From CAWAYH01 sp963786195 (GTDB taxonomy: Bacteria > Acidobacteriota > Vicinamibacteria > Vicinamibacterales > 2-12-FULL-66-21), in NCBI GenBank assembly GCA_963786195.1, contig CAWAYH010000003.1, positions 186,001-250,000 of the forward strand: a DNA stretch of 64,000 nt, given 5' to 3'. The notes under the pieces are model-generated. The model was not told the DNA's origin and did no database searches. It saw nothing but the letters and a program-made list of their open reading frames with translations. The position numbers and the translations under genes were made by a program. Every line of letters starts with the position of its first letter. The first letter of the stretch is position 1. Positions 35,998 through 44,979 of this stretch are shown piece by piece.

Positions 35998-37499
35998 ATC
36001 CTGACCTGCGTGGGCGCGCCGGGCGGCGGCGTCGTGGACGCACCGCCGTTCGGGATGGCGCCCAGGTCCAGCGAGTCATTGCCTGCACGCCGGTACGAGC
36101 TCGAGGCGACGAGTGTGTAGTCCGGATTGAACTGAGCCCGATGCTCGGCCATTGTTGGTGTCCACGTGACCGCCGGATACGCGTGGCCCGCCCCTCCTGC
36201 CAGCACGTTGTGGGTCCATGCGTAGGTCGCGGTCAGCGCCACGAGCGCCGTGGTGCCGATCCCGGCGTTCTCACCGAAGACGCCGTAGTCGTTGTGATTG
36301 CCGAGCGTGTTCGTGATTCTGAGGTTCTCGACGGCGAACTTGCCGGGCCGGGGCGCGGCGGTGCCCGCCTGCCAGACGTCCCCCTTGTAAAGCGTCGCGA
36401 AGTTCGATCCCTGATCGACGGTGTTGTGGTCGAGCGTCACCGTGCCGAGCTCTCCCCCCGCCAACAGGAACGTGCCGGTGCCGGACGCCACGTTGTGCCG
36501 GATGGTGACGCGGGTCGTGCGGCCGGATGGCTGGTAGTTGTCGTATCCGAGCAGGTTGATCACGCCTTCGGTGTCCCGGATGAGGTTGTGCTCGAACAAG
36601 ACGTCCTCGATGACCGACCACGGCGCATTCCCCTCGTCGTTCCGAGTGGTGATCACGATGGCCGTGCCGCTCTGCGCATCGGTCCAGTTGTGTTCGAAGA
36701 GATTGTTGCGGATCGTCACGCGCTTGGCGGACTTGAGCTCGAACAGGTTCTTGACGGCCTTCCCCTGGCCGCGCCACGAGAGCTGCTTCGAAAAGTGATT
36801 GCCCTGAACGAGGATGTCGGACGGCACGCGATCGGGCGCGCGGCTGTTGGCGCCGCCGAACATGACGTTCTCGCTGGCGGCTTCAAGATAGTTGTCGGTG
36901 AGCGTGTAGGGTCCCGCACCGTCCCACGCACAGAACGTCTGTGAGTCCTGCCCATGCCGCCAGATATTGGCAATGTGCGAGCGCGTCAGCGTGATGTCTC
37001 GTCCGTTGCCGAGGATCGCGCGCTTCTGGCCGGCCGGGCCTGCGACGATCAGCAACCGATCCATCGTGATCAGGCTGGCATCCTGCAGCTCGACGATGTT
37101 GCCCTCTCCCGTGGTGCTCGACTCGAAGCGCAGGCCATCGAGACGCCAGTTGGCTGCGCCGTAGCCCGCGAGCGCCGGTTCCACGCCCCCCGAGAAGATC
37201 GTCGGAAGGAGCGGCGCATCGGCGGGGATCAGGCGCCGTGAGGGCAGCGTGGCGGAGGATCGAATGGTAATGACGGCGCCGGGGGACTTCTGCGGGAGCC
37301 GAAAGGTCCCGACGAATCGTGCGCCCGCAGCCAGCACGACGGTGTCTCCCGGTTGCGCCGCGTTGAGGGCCGCCTGAAGATTGCCGCCAGCGTTGACGGT
37401 AATCGTTGCGGCGTTGGCGGACGCCGCCGCGAGCAGGACAAGCAGCATTGGGGCAGGCACGAACCTGCCGATCGACACACGCCCAGTGCACCCGCTCAT
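35988..37499 (-). CDS. Secreted right-handed parallel beta-helix protein 1
   Basis: 503 residues with a signal peptide (FVPAPMLLVLLAAASANA), then VNAGGNLQAALNAAQPGDTVVLAAGARFVGTF, which starts the beta-helix. Repeated turns such as RNNLFEHNWTDAQSG and LDHNTVDQGSNF continue to residue about 430. A Pro-rich tail follows (GGASTTPPPGAPTQ). The fold is that of pectate-lyase/alginate-lyase-like (PL6-type) proteins. It is likely to cut or bind the EPS. No PEP-CTERM tail is present. ATG 37499 follows AAAGGAT. A paralogue lies just upstream. Confidence 0.75.
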   Translation of the reverse strand: MSGCTGRVSIGRFVPAPMLLVLLAAASANAATITVNAGGNLQAALNAAQPGDTVVLAAGARFVGTFRLPQKSPGAVITIRSSATLPSRRLIPADAPLLPTIFSGGVEPALAGYGAANWRLDGLRFESSTTGEGNIVELQDASLITMDRLLIVAGPAGQKRAILGNGRDITLTRSHIANIWRHGQDSQTFCAWDGAGPYTLTDNYLEAASENVMFGGANSRAPDRVPSDILVQGNHFSKQLSWRGQGKAVKNLFELKSAKRVTIRNNLFEHNWTDAQSGTAIVITTRNDEGNAPWSVIEDVLFEHNLIRDTEGVINLLGYDNYQPSGRTTRVTIRHNVASGTGTFLLAGGELGTVTLDHNTVDQGSNFATLYKGDVWQAGTAAPRPGKFAVENLRITNTLGNHNDYGVFGENAGIGTTALVALTATYAWTHNVLAGGAGHAYPAVTWTPTMAEHRAQFNPDYTLVASSSYRRAGNDSLDLGAIPNGGASTTPPPGAPTQVRIQR

Positions 37500-37806
37500 A
37501 GACGGCTGGATCCTTTCGTCGAATGTTGATGGTAGCCAGAAATCCGGCCAGGAGAAAAACATCAAGATCGATGCCACCAAAGATCTGTCGCGCAATTTCC
37601 GAAGTTTCTTGCAGTGATTGTGTGAATCCTGCGGTGAGGATGGCCCCACGCGCGAGAGAACTCCGGTAGGAATTACTCTTCCCGCGCGGCGATCACGCAA
37701 TTGGGGCCGATAGTCCGGCTTCGCCAGCTGGTTCTGATTTACGCGGGAAGGTTGGAGGATATGTAAACGGTTCGTGCGCCGCGCGCACACGAGCGCGCAC
37801 GATGCG
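37500..37806. other. Intergenic region between the two beta-helix genes
   Basis: There is no gene in these 307 bases. On the minus strand TGGCAT-CGATC-TTGAT (37576-37561) has the sigma-54 spacing but GA instead of GC at -12, so it is a weak promoter candidate for the gene starting at 37499. No terminator with a T-run could be recognised for the upstream paralogue. Confidence 0.5.
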
Positions 37807-39387
37807 TCATCGCCGGGGCCGGGCCCGATCCTGGGATTCGACGAGCGGCCTGACGCGTGTCATCAACGCGTCCACGTCGGCGCCGAGCGACGAGCCGTCC
37901 GTCGCCGCGTTTCTGAAACGGCTTCCGGGTTTGAGCCGATAGTCGTTCAGCCCGCGATCGACGAACGCGTCGAAGAACTCGTCGACACTTGGAAAGAAAT
38001 TGTCCGGTGGATACGCGGACGGATCGCCGCCGGCGAGCACATTGCGCCGAATCTCTTCCCGCCTCAGATACGCGCCCACCGCGGCCCGGCCGATGCCTAC
38101 TTCGTCTCCGATGATGCCGTAGTCGTTGTGGAGCATCAGGTTGTTCGTCAGCTGGAAGGCTTCGATCGCGCGGAACCGCCCGTTGCGCTTACCGTAGAGC
38201 TGAAGCGCCGAGCCATTCTGGATAACGGTGTTGTGGTCGACGTTGATATCAGCGGGCTCGTCGCCGACGAGGAGAAACCGCCCGTCCCCTCCCCAGCGGG
38301 ACGCATCGACGTCGTAAAAGAGGTTCTGGCGGATCTGCAGCCGGCGTGTCTGCAGGCTCGCGCCGTTGGTGTCGAAGCCGAGGATGTTGATGGCAGACGA
38401 GACGTGGCGGACGATGTTGAACTGAAACGTCACGTCGGACACGACCGTCCAGGGGGCCCGCCCGTCCTGGTTCGCGGGCGTAAAAAGGATCGCGTATCCC
38501 GTTTGCGCGGCGGCCCAGTTGTGTTCGAACAGGTTGCCCTCGATCAGCACGCGCCGTGCGTTCTTCAGTTCCAGGAGGTTCTTCACGGTCCAGGGCACAC
38601 CCTGGTTGCGCCATTCGAGCGGCTTGCTGAAATGATTGCCGCGCACCGTGATGTCGCTCGGCACGAGGTCCTTGATGGCCGGGTCCGCACCGCCGAACAT
38701 GATGTTTTCGCCAGCGGCCTCGAGGTAGTTGTTCTCGATGACAAACGGGCCCGGCCCATTCCAGCCGCAGATCGCCTGGCTGTCCTGACCCTCGGCCTTG
38801 ATGTCGCGGATGTCGGAGTTGCGAATGCTGGTCGCCGCGCTCTGGAGCGAGATGCCACGCTTTTGCCCAAAGGCGGGATCGCCCCTGATAATCAGGCTCT
38901 CCAGTTGGAAATGATGCGGGACCGCAGCGAGGTCCCGCTGGGCCTCGCTGCCATCGCCCAACCGGATGATCTCGTTCGCCCCGCCCAGGTTTGCTTCGAA
39001 CGACAGCCACTGCAGTCGCCAGTGGTGTGCGCCGGGCTTCGTGGAGAGCGCTGGCTCACCGTTCGGCGACCGCAGGGTCGGCATCAATGGCGCGTGCTCA
39101 GGCCGGACTGGGCTGTTGACGGGGAACCGAGACGGCGTGGCACTCGACCGGATCGTGATGTACTGCGAGCCTGAGGTGTTGGGGAGCGTGAAGTTGCCGA
39201 CGTAGCGCGCACCCGCCTCGAGCAGGATGACATCGCCGGGCTTCGCCCGATCGATCGCCGCCTGGAGGTTGCCCCCCGCAGGCACGACGATCGGCGCCTG
39301 CTCAATGGTTGTCAGCTCTCCGGTTGTCAGCTCTCCGAACACGACAAACGCCAGAGCCAAAGCTGGCACGACGGCGGTGATCTGCAT
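37807..39387 (-). CDS. Secreted right-handed parallel beta-helix protein 2
   Basis: 526 residues. The N-terminal hydrophobic stretch (ITAVVPALALAFVVFGE) is a probable signal peptide. VPAGGNLQAAIDRAKPGDVILLEAGARYVGNFTL opens the helix exactly as in the paralogue at 35988. Later turns (IENNYLEAAGENIMFGGADP, EGNLFEHNWAAAQTGYAIL) are almost repeated between the two proteins. Function is inferred as an EPS lyase or binding protein. It is divergent from the outer-membrane barrel gene. No clear Shine-Dalgarno sequence precedes the ATG. Confidence 0.75.
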   Translation of the reverse strand: MQITAVVPALALAFVVFGELTTGELTTIEQAPIVVPAGGNLQAAIDRAKPGDVILLEAGARYVGNFTLPNTSGSQYITIRSSATPSRFPVNSPVRPEHAPLMPTLRSPNGEPALSTKPGAHHWRLQWLSFEANLGGANEIIRLGDGSEAQRDLAAVPHHFQLESLIIRGDPAFGQKRGISLQSAATSIRNSDIRDIKAEGQDSQAICGWNGPGPFVIENNYLEAAGENIMFGGADPAIKDLVPSDITVRGNHFSKPLEWRNQGVPWTVKNLLELKNARRVLIEGNLFEHNWAAAQTGYAILFTPANQDGRAPWTVVSDVTFQFNIVRHVSSAINILGFDTNGASLQTRRLQIRQNLFYDVDASRWGGDGRFLLVGDEPADINVDHNTVIQNGSALQLYGKRNGRFRAIEAFQLTNNLMLHNDYGIIGDEVGIGRAAVGAYLRREEIRRNVLAGGDPSAYPPDNFFPSVDEFFDAFVDRGLNDYRLKPGSRFRNAATDGSSLGADVDALMTRVRPLVESQDRARPRR

Positions 39388-39580
39388 GCGTCGACCGCCC
39401 AGGCTTCAAGCCATATGCCAGCGAGGATCCGGGCGCGCGGCGCGCGCGGCCGGTCCGGCTGGCGAATCGCGACGGGTCTTCTTCAGAACCGCCGTGTCCA
39501 ATTTGGGTAATCGTCTGCCTCTGCCCTGCTGGTTCGCCATCATCCGCCCGTTTCAGCCAGTAGTTTTCCGGCCGAGTCCG

Positions 39581-39596
39581 TGGCATGTCGGTTGCT
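39581..39596 (+). promoter_or_regulatory. Sigma-54 promoter upstream of the outer-membrane barrel gene
   Basis: TGGCAT-GTCGG-TTGCT, with 10 nt between GG and GC. The inferred start is near 39607, about 35 nt before the ATG. The 250-nt divergent region upstream contains no gene. Confidence 0.75.
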
Positions 39597-39640
39597 CTCC
39601 GCGCCCGGTGGCCCTGCGGTCTGCTGACACGTGTCAGGCG

Positions 39641-40858
39641 ATGAGGATGGCTGCGATGCGACTGTGTTCCAAGGCCGTGGTTGCGGCCATCGTGCTCGTC
39701 GCTCTTGCCAGCGCTCCAACGGTCGAGGCGCAATCAACGTCGAAGCCAACCGAAGCGCCTCAGCCGGCGGGATGGCTCTTCACGCCTACGCTTGGCTTCG
39801 GTGCCGCCTGGGACAACAACGTCCTCCTGCTGAACCCCGGCAGCAATCCGCCGGAGGACTACGGCGCGCCCCTGAGCGGGGATCTCTCTCTCGACTACCG
39901 CGGTCGCAAGCTGAGCTTTCAGAGCGCCTACGCCGGGTCGTTCGTGTTTTACCGCACGCTCGACGAGCTCAACAGCGCAGACCATCGCGCGGGCTTCATG
40001 CTCGAGCATCGCGCCACCTCCCGGCTGACGCTGATCGTCCTGGAGTCGTTCATCCAGAGTCCGACAACTGATGGGCTCAAGCTCGAGGGCGTTCCCTTTT
40101 CGCGGATCGGTTCTCGAACGAACGAAGCGGGGGCAGGTCTCGAGGCGGTGGTCGCTCGACATACCACGCTCACTGGCGGCTACATGCTGCGCTCGGTGAC
40201 GTTCGACGAACGCCTCGGCCAGCCCCTCCAGGACGGCCACGAGCACGAGTGGAAGCTCGCACTGACGCGCGAGATCTCACCGCGGCTGACGATCGGCGGT
40301 GAATACGAGCTGCGCCAGGAGGTTCTGTCGGACGGCCTGGACCGGTTCAACGCACAGAGCGCCGGGGTCACGGTGGAGTACGGCCTGACCCGCGCGCTGC
40401 TCGTCTCTGGCCTCATCGGCCTGGCCACGCTCGGCGACGGGCTGACGCACGATGCCGAGACGGGACCGGCCGTGGAGGCGGGGCTCGCGTATCGTGCGAA
40501 AAACACCAGGCTCACGGCCCACTATCAGCGCACGTTCGTGCCATCGTTCGGGTTCGGGGGTACGTTTCAGAACGAGGAGTGGCTCGCCAACGCGTACGTG
40601 CCGATCGTGTTCATCTCACCTCGGCTGTATTCGGACACGAGCGCGGTCTGGCAGGACAACGATCCCGTCGTCGTCGGCCAGCCGAGCCTTCAAACGCTGC
40701 AGCTCTCGACGGCGCTGGGCTACCGGGCGTCACGATGGGCCACCCTCGAGGTGTTCGTGAGCCGGACCCAGCAGGACACGCAGAGGCCGGGCGGTGACCT
40801 CCGTCGGACCGAGGCTGGCTTCCGAATCCTCGTCATGAAGCCCATGAGAATCCGTTGA
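39641..40858 (+). CDS. Outer-membrane beta-barrel protein of the EPS locus
   Basis: 405 residues. Signal peptide AVVAAIVLVALASAPTVEA, then a long series of amphipathic strands with alternating aromatic and polar residues (GWLFTPTLGFGAAWDNNVLLL, RLTIGGEYELRQEVL, RASRWATLEVFVSRTQQDT) ending near VMKPMRIR. It resembles the uncharacterised outer-membrane barrel family of XrtA/PEP-CTERM EPS loci, which are thought to work with the Wza-like protein in export. Start MRMAAMRL is chosen because it lies downstream of a strong -24/-12 promoter. Confidence 0.75.
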   Translation: MRMAAMRLCSKAVVAAIVLVALASAPTVEAQSTSKPTEAPQPAGWLFTPTLGFGAAWDNNVLLLNPGSNPPEDYGAPLSGDLSLDYRGRKLSFQSAYAGSFVFYRTLDELNSADHRAGFMLEHRATSRLTLIVLESFIQSPTTDGLKLEGVPFSRIGSRTNEAGAGLEAVVARHTTLTGGYMLRSVTFDERLGQPLQDGHEHEWKLALTREISPRLTIGGEYELRQEVLSDGLDRFNAQSAGVTVEYGLTRALLVSGLIGLATLGDGLTHDAETGPAVEAGLAYRAKNTRLTAHYQRTFVPSFGFGGTFQNEEWLANAYVPIVFISPRLYSDTSAVWQDNDPVVVGQPSLQTLQLSTALGYRASRWATLEVFVSRTQQDTQRPGGDLRRTEAGFRILVMKPMRIR

Positions 40859-40898
40859 GCCCCCTTCGCGAGCCCTGCGGGCCCCTGGACGTCGCTGC

Positions 40899-41820
40899 AT
40901 GCCGTCGGTAAGCGTTGTCATCCCGGTTTTCAACTCGGCCGACCTTCTCGCAAAGGCACTGCGTTCGGTGTTCACGCAGACGTTTGACGACTTCGAGATC
41001 ATCGTCGTCGACGACGGCTCGGAGGATCAGGACGCGGCTGGAGGGTGTCCTGGAGCGCTGGGTCGGACGCGTCTCATATGTCCGACAACCCAATGGCGGG
41101 CCGGCCAGCGCCCGCAATGCGGGAATCGTGCGCGCGGCCGGAGAACTGATCGCATTCCTCGATGCCGACGATGAGTGGCTGCCGGACAAGCTTGCGAAGC
41201 AGGTCGAGTACTTTCGTCGGTTCCCGGAGACAGGCCTCCTCCACACGGGCGTGGTCGGTGATCCCTCGCCGGGTGCCGCAGTGGCCGGTGCGCCCCGACA
41301 CGCATTCTGCGAGCTTTTTCACACGACGTTCTTCATCAATACGCTCACGGTGATGGCGCCGCGCGGGGCGCTGAACATGGTTGGCGGGTTCGACGAGCGC
41401 CGCGAGATCCATGTGGAAGACTGGGACCTCTGGCTCCGCATCGCTGCGCGATACCCGATCGGTTATCTGTCCGAACCCCTGGCGGTCCATCGCCCGGGCG
41501 GGCTCATGAGCCGACAGGTCGAGCGCACCTACGCGGCACAGGCACTGGTCATCGACAAGAGCCGGCCGCTCTGTGAACGTGCATGTGCCAGGCACCGTCA
41601 GTCGCCGGAACGGTGCGATCGCGCGCGGCGACACGTGCTGCACCGGGACTGGGGTTGTGATCGGCTCGAGGCCGGCGACCATCGGGGAGCCCGGGAGCAG
41701 CTGCGTCTGGCACTCGCATACTCGCCCTGGGATCTGCGCACGCGCTTGCTCTTCCTCGGTACGTTTGCTGGTGGTCGCTCGCGGCGGGGCGAGACGCCGA
41801 CCGTCCCGAAGCCGACGTAG
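40899..41820 (+). CDS. GT2 glycosyltransferase (one frameshift)
   Basis: MPSVSVVIPVFNSADLLAKALRSV, EIIVVDDGSED, then after an indel near 41030 VGRVSYVRQPNGGPASARNAGI, LIAFLDADDEWLP and VEDWDLWLRIAARYPIGYL. These are all the landmarks of an inverting GT-A enzyme with the DxD metal site. The C-terminal 80 residues are Arg-rich and helical. The gene is the last of the rightward barrel/GT pair and converges on the leftward methyltransferase operon. Confidence 0.8.
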
Positions 41821-41834
41821 CCGAACGCCCCCCG

Positions 41835-42656
41835 TCAGGCCGCGTCCGCGGTCAAGACACAGCTCGCCGCTGACGTCAGCAGTTCCCGCACGATGGGCAC
41901 GCGGGTCACAAAGGGAACTCCGCACGTGGGAAAGAGGCGGACCTCGGACACCTGAAGTCCTGAGGAGCGGATGATCTCTTCGAACTTGTTCAGCGTCATC
42001 TTGTTGAGACCACCGTCGACTTCCTGCAGGCGGCTCGGACGATCGGGTCGAAACTTCGCACGCAGCGTCAGGAGCGCGCGTTCCGAGAAGACCAGATTCA
42101 CCCAGGGAACGGGCCGATTCGTGCCGGGGATGCGCGTGAATGCCCCGACGTGGCTCCCGCTGTGCGAGAGCCACGGTTCGGCAAAGGCGAGGAGAACCTG
42201 ACCGCCCGGCCGAATCTGACGCCGCATTCGCTGGAGCTCGGCGCCGGGATCCGGGTAGTGCTCGAAGGCACACAGCGACACGACGACGTCGAAGCGGCCC
42301 TCGAGCTCCGGAGGTACGGTCGTTCCAAACACGACCCGGTCTTCACATCCGTAGGTGTCCGCCAGCGCTGCGGCGTGCGCCAATCGCTCCTCGCTGATGT
42401 CCAGGCCAAACACGCGTTCCGCCCTGCTGTGGACGCGCATGGCGACGGCCTGCCAGCCGTGTCCGCATCCATAGTCCAGAACCGTCCGGTCGGCCACGAG
42501 GCCATCGAAGTGTCGGAGCGTCTTGCGAGCAAAATCGAGGCAGTTGTCGATCGTGTAATTGGCAGTTGCACCGACCTCAGGTGCGCCATCGGGCATCGCC
42601 AGTGTGAGCAGCAGGCGCTCACCGATCGAGAGGCTCCCGGAGTGTTCGCTGCTCAT
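41835..42656 (-). CDS. Class I SAM-dependent methyltransferase, 273 aa
   Basis: Motif I is TVLDYGCGHGWQAVAMRV; DISEERLAHAAAL and FDVVVSLCAFEHYPDP follow, then PGGQVLLAFAEPWLSHSGSH. It is probably a sugar or lipid-linked intermediate methyltransferase. It is the last gene of a leftward four-gene operon and its ATG overlaps the stop of the gene before it. The C-terminus (RVPIVRELLTSAASCVL) is hydrophobic. Confidence 0.8.
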   Translation of the reverse strand: MSSEHSGSLSIGERLLLTLAMPDGAPEVGATANYTIDNCLDFARKTLRHFDGLVADRTVLDYGCGHGWQAVAMRVHSRAERVFGLDISEERLAHAAALADTYGCEDRVVFGTTVPPELEGRFDVVVSLCAFEHYPDPGAELQRMRRQIRPGGQVLLAFAEPWLSHSGSHVGAFTRIPGTNRPVPWVNLVFSERALLTLRAKFRPDRPSRLQEVDGGLNKMTLNKFEEIIRSSGLQVSEVRLFPTCGVPFVTRVPIVRELLTSAASCVLTADAA

Positions 42657-43360
42657 GACGTCATCCCGCCTTCAGCGTTCGAAGGCGCCCGCGTGATGAT
42701 CAGGTTGGGCGCCGCCGGAACCGAATCGCCGAATTGCCCGCGAACGTCGAGGCCGTGCCGGCCAAGCTCGCGTTTCAGCAGCCACATCGTCTGGAACGTC
42801 TCAGGTCCAGCGAAGCGGCCTCGTGGCTGCGACCCTGTCAGATGGTACAAAGAGCCCGACAGCAGCACGCGGCAGGCATGGATCGCCGACCTGACCTGAC
42901 GCGATGCGAGCGCGTCCGCCAGCTCGCGGGCGTAGTAGCGGGCATGATGGAACTTCAGCAGCAGGATGCCGTCGGGCCGCAGCACCCGCGCGACTTCCGC
43001 CAGTGCTCGCGCGTTGTCCGTGTAGGGCAGCGCGAGACGACAGACAACGAGGTCCACGCTCGATGTCGCGAACGGGAGAGACTCCGCCGCCGCGCGAACG
43101 AATGTGACGCGGCTCTCGTGATGCGCCCTTTCAAACAGCTCACGCCCTGCCAGCCCGACGTCCGGCGCCACGTCGACGCCGATGCCGAGGGTGCCCGTAC
43201 CCTGCATGAACGGTCGCAACTCCTGGCCGGCGCCGCAACCGATGTCCAGGACGCGCGAGATGGACGCACCCATCACCGCGTTGCGGGAGGCGGCCGCCCG
43301 CCCCGGGTCGTTGGCGAACAGGTCCCACTCGGTCCGGACGTAGCGATTGGTACGTGTCAA
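42653..43360 (-). CDS. Class I SAM-dependent methyltransferase, about 235 aa
   Basis: ISRVLDIGCGAGQELRPFMQGTG is motif I; VDLVVCRLALPYTDNARALAEVARVLRPDGILLLKFH gives motifs II-III of the Methyltransf_11 type. The TTG at 43360 overlaps the stop of the phosphodiesterase-like gene (TTGA) and gives TRTNRYVRTEWDLFAND, a usual opening for this family. The stop overlaps the next methyltransferase ATG, so the two methyltransferases are translated together. Confidence 0.8.
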   Translation of the reverse strand: MTRTNRYVRTEWDLFANDPGRAAASRNAVMGASISRVLDIGCGAGQELRPFMQGTGTLGIGVDVAPDVGLAGRELFERAHHESRVTFVRAAAESLPFATSSVDLVVCRLALPYTDNARALAEVARVLRPDGILLLKFHHARYYARELADALASRQVRSAIHACRVLLSGSLYHLTGSQPRGRFAGPETFQTMWLLKRELGRHGLDVRGQFGDSVPAAPNLIITRAPSNAEGGMTS

Positions 43361-44979
43361 GCACGGGGCTCTGGCTCGAACACGGGCGTGCCCTCCATGT
43401 ACGCCGGTACGGGCGCGCCCATGAGCGACAGGATCGTCGGCGCCAGGTCGACGATGTGCGGTTGGGACAGCTGGCGCTCCGCACGAATCCGCGGGCCCGT
43501 GGCCAGCAGAAAACCGCGCTCGACGTGACTGCCCGTGCGGCGGAACGGCATCGGGCCGATGCGGCCCACTGGCGTGTCCACGACGTCCGCCGGTTCGGTC
43601 CAGAGCACGACCAGATCGGCGTCCGGGAGTTTCGGATCGCGCTCGGCAGCCGACGTCCGGCAGCGGACGACCTTCTGCACCAGCGGTGATCCGGTCCGCG
43701 CGTTCCGAACCTGACCGAGCAGCGTTTCGATCTCGAGGCACGTCCGCCCGAAATCGGCTGGATCGACAAGGCCGTCGCGCTCCCGCCCGCGAACGTTCAA
43801 CCGCAGATAGCCCTCCGAGAAACTCGGCAGTGCGAACGCTTTCATGCGCGGCCATGCGGGCTGGTACCACATCGGGGGTTCGTACCCGAGAGAGCAGTCC
43901 TCCGGGCAGAGCGGGACGCCGTTGATCCCGAGCCGCTTTTCGATCCTGTAGTGAAAGAACTCGACCGGCAGGCGGCGACGGAGCGCTCGCGTGATCGGAT
44001 TGCGATCGTGTTTCCGGGACCAGACCTCGTCGGTCCACGAGCGCCCCACGCGCGGAACGAGAGGCGGTGGAACCGGGTCGCCAGTCCTGCCGCCGTCGAG
44101 CGCGATCTGACCGGGCAGGCTCCATCGATACAGCAGCTCAGGCAGGAACACGAGGCTCGAAAGATCCGTGTTGTTCGCTTCCATGCCGTGATCGGAGAAC
44201 AGGACGATCGACGCATCCGGCGGCGCGGCCTCCAGGATGGCGCCGATTGCGCGATCGACCGCCACGAAGATCTCGAGGAGCCAGTCGGCCGTGTGCCCGT
44301 TGCCGGGGTGCAGCGGGTGATCCTGCTGGCTCAGGTGCCAGAAGTAGTGCCCGGCACTGTGCGTCTCGCCGAAGTACGTGAGAAACAAGTCCCAGCGCTC
44401 CCGGCGCAGGAGCTCCTGGCAGATCTGCACGCGGCGCGAGATGCCGGTTTCCAACCCACGTTTCATCGCCGCCATCGCCCGCGAGTCCCAGAGCGCGCAT
44501 TCGTCCTTGTCGTATGTCGGATGCTCGCCGTATCGCGCGGTCAGTTCGGCGAGTAGACCCTCGGGGAGCGAGACGCGGCCGGTATGCGACGCGTGTGCAC
44601 CCCACCCAAGAACCTGGATCCCGTCGACGCCCTCTGTGAGCCGCGACTGCGGCACATCGAACACGGCAACTCGACGCCCGCGCGCCGCCGCATAGAACGG
44701 CGGGTATTCATTGAACCCGTACGACGGCGTGTCGACCACGCTGTAGTCGTCGGGATGAAACGTGAACGCACTCCACATCCCGGTGCGATGCGCTCCGCAG
44801 CCAGTCAGAAAGATCGTACTGGCCGTTTCGGCGCGACAGTAGTCGTGCGATTGCAGTCGCGTGTAGGTGCCCGCCGCCCGAAGACGCGCCATCGTCGGCA
44901 GGAGTCCCTGATCCATCCAGCGCTCGACCAGGATCGGGTCTCCGGCATCCACGCCGATGACGATGACAGGACGTGACAT
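43357..44979 (-). CDS. Alkaline-phosphatase-superfamily protein, type I phosphodiesterase/nucleotide pyrophosphatase-like
   Basis: About 540 residues. It begins VIVIGVDAGDPILVERWMDQGLLPTMARL. The nucleophile region is CRAETASTIFLTGC, and metal ligands are likely in YFGETHSAGHYFWH and VLFSDHGM. The C-terminal QPHIVDLAPTILSLMGAPVP is diagnostic of the superfamily. There is no signal peptide, so a cytoplasmic role such as cleaving a phospho- or nucleotide-linked intermediate is likely. It lies between a GT2 and two methyltransferases in one overlapped operon. ATG 44979 is preferred to a GTG one codon earlier. Confidence 0.8.
   Translation of the reverse strand: MSRPVIVIGVDAGDPILVERWMDQGLLPTMARLRAAGTYTRLQSHDYCRAETASTIFLTGCGAHRTGMWSAFTFHPDDYSVVDTPSYGFNEYPPFYAAARGRRVAVFDVPQSRLTEGVDGIQVLGWGAHASHTGRVSLPEGLLAELTARYGEHPTYDKDECALWDSRAMAAMKRGLETGISRRVQICQELLRRERWDLFLTYFGETHSAGHYFWHLSQQDHPLHPGNGHTADWLLEIFVAVDRAIGAILEAAPPDASIVLFSDHGMEANNTDLSSLVFLPELLYRWSLPGQIALDGGRTGDPVPPPLVPRVGRSWTDEVWSRKHDRNPITRALRRRLPVEFFHYRIEKRLGINGVPLCPEDCSLGYEPPMWYQPAWPRMKAFALPSFSEGYLRLNVRGRERDGLVDPADFGRTCLEIETLLGQVRNARTGSPLVQKVVRCRTSAAERDPKLPDADLVVLWTEPADVVDTPVGRIGPMPFRRTGSHVERGFLLATGPRIRAERQLSQPHIVDLAPTILSLMGAPVPAYMEGTPVFEPEPRA

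Noticed and set aside
37561..37576. TGGCAT-CGATC-TTGAT as a full sigma-54 promoter
   Set aside because: The -12 GC is replaced by GA; kept only as a weak candidate.
39405..39420. TGGCAT-ATGGC-TTGAA as a full sigma-54 promoter for the beta-helix gene
   Set aside because: GA at -12 and a leader of only about 6 nt before the ATG.
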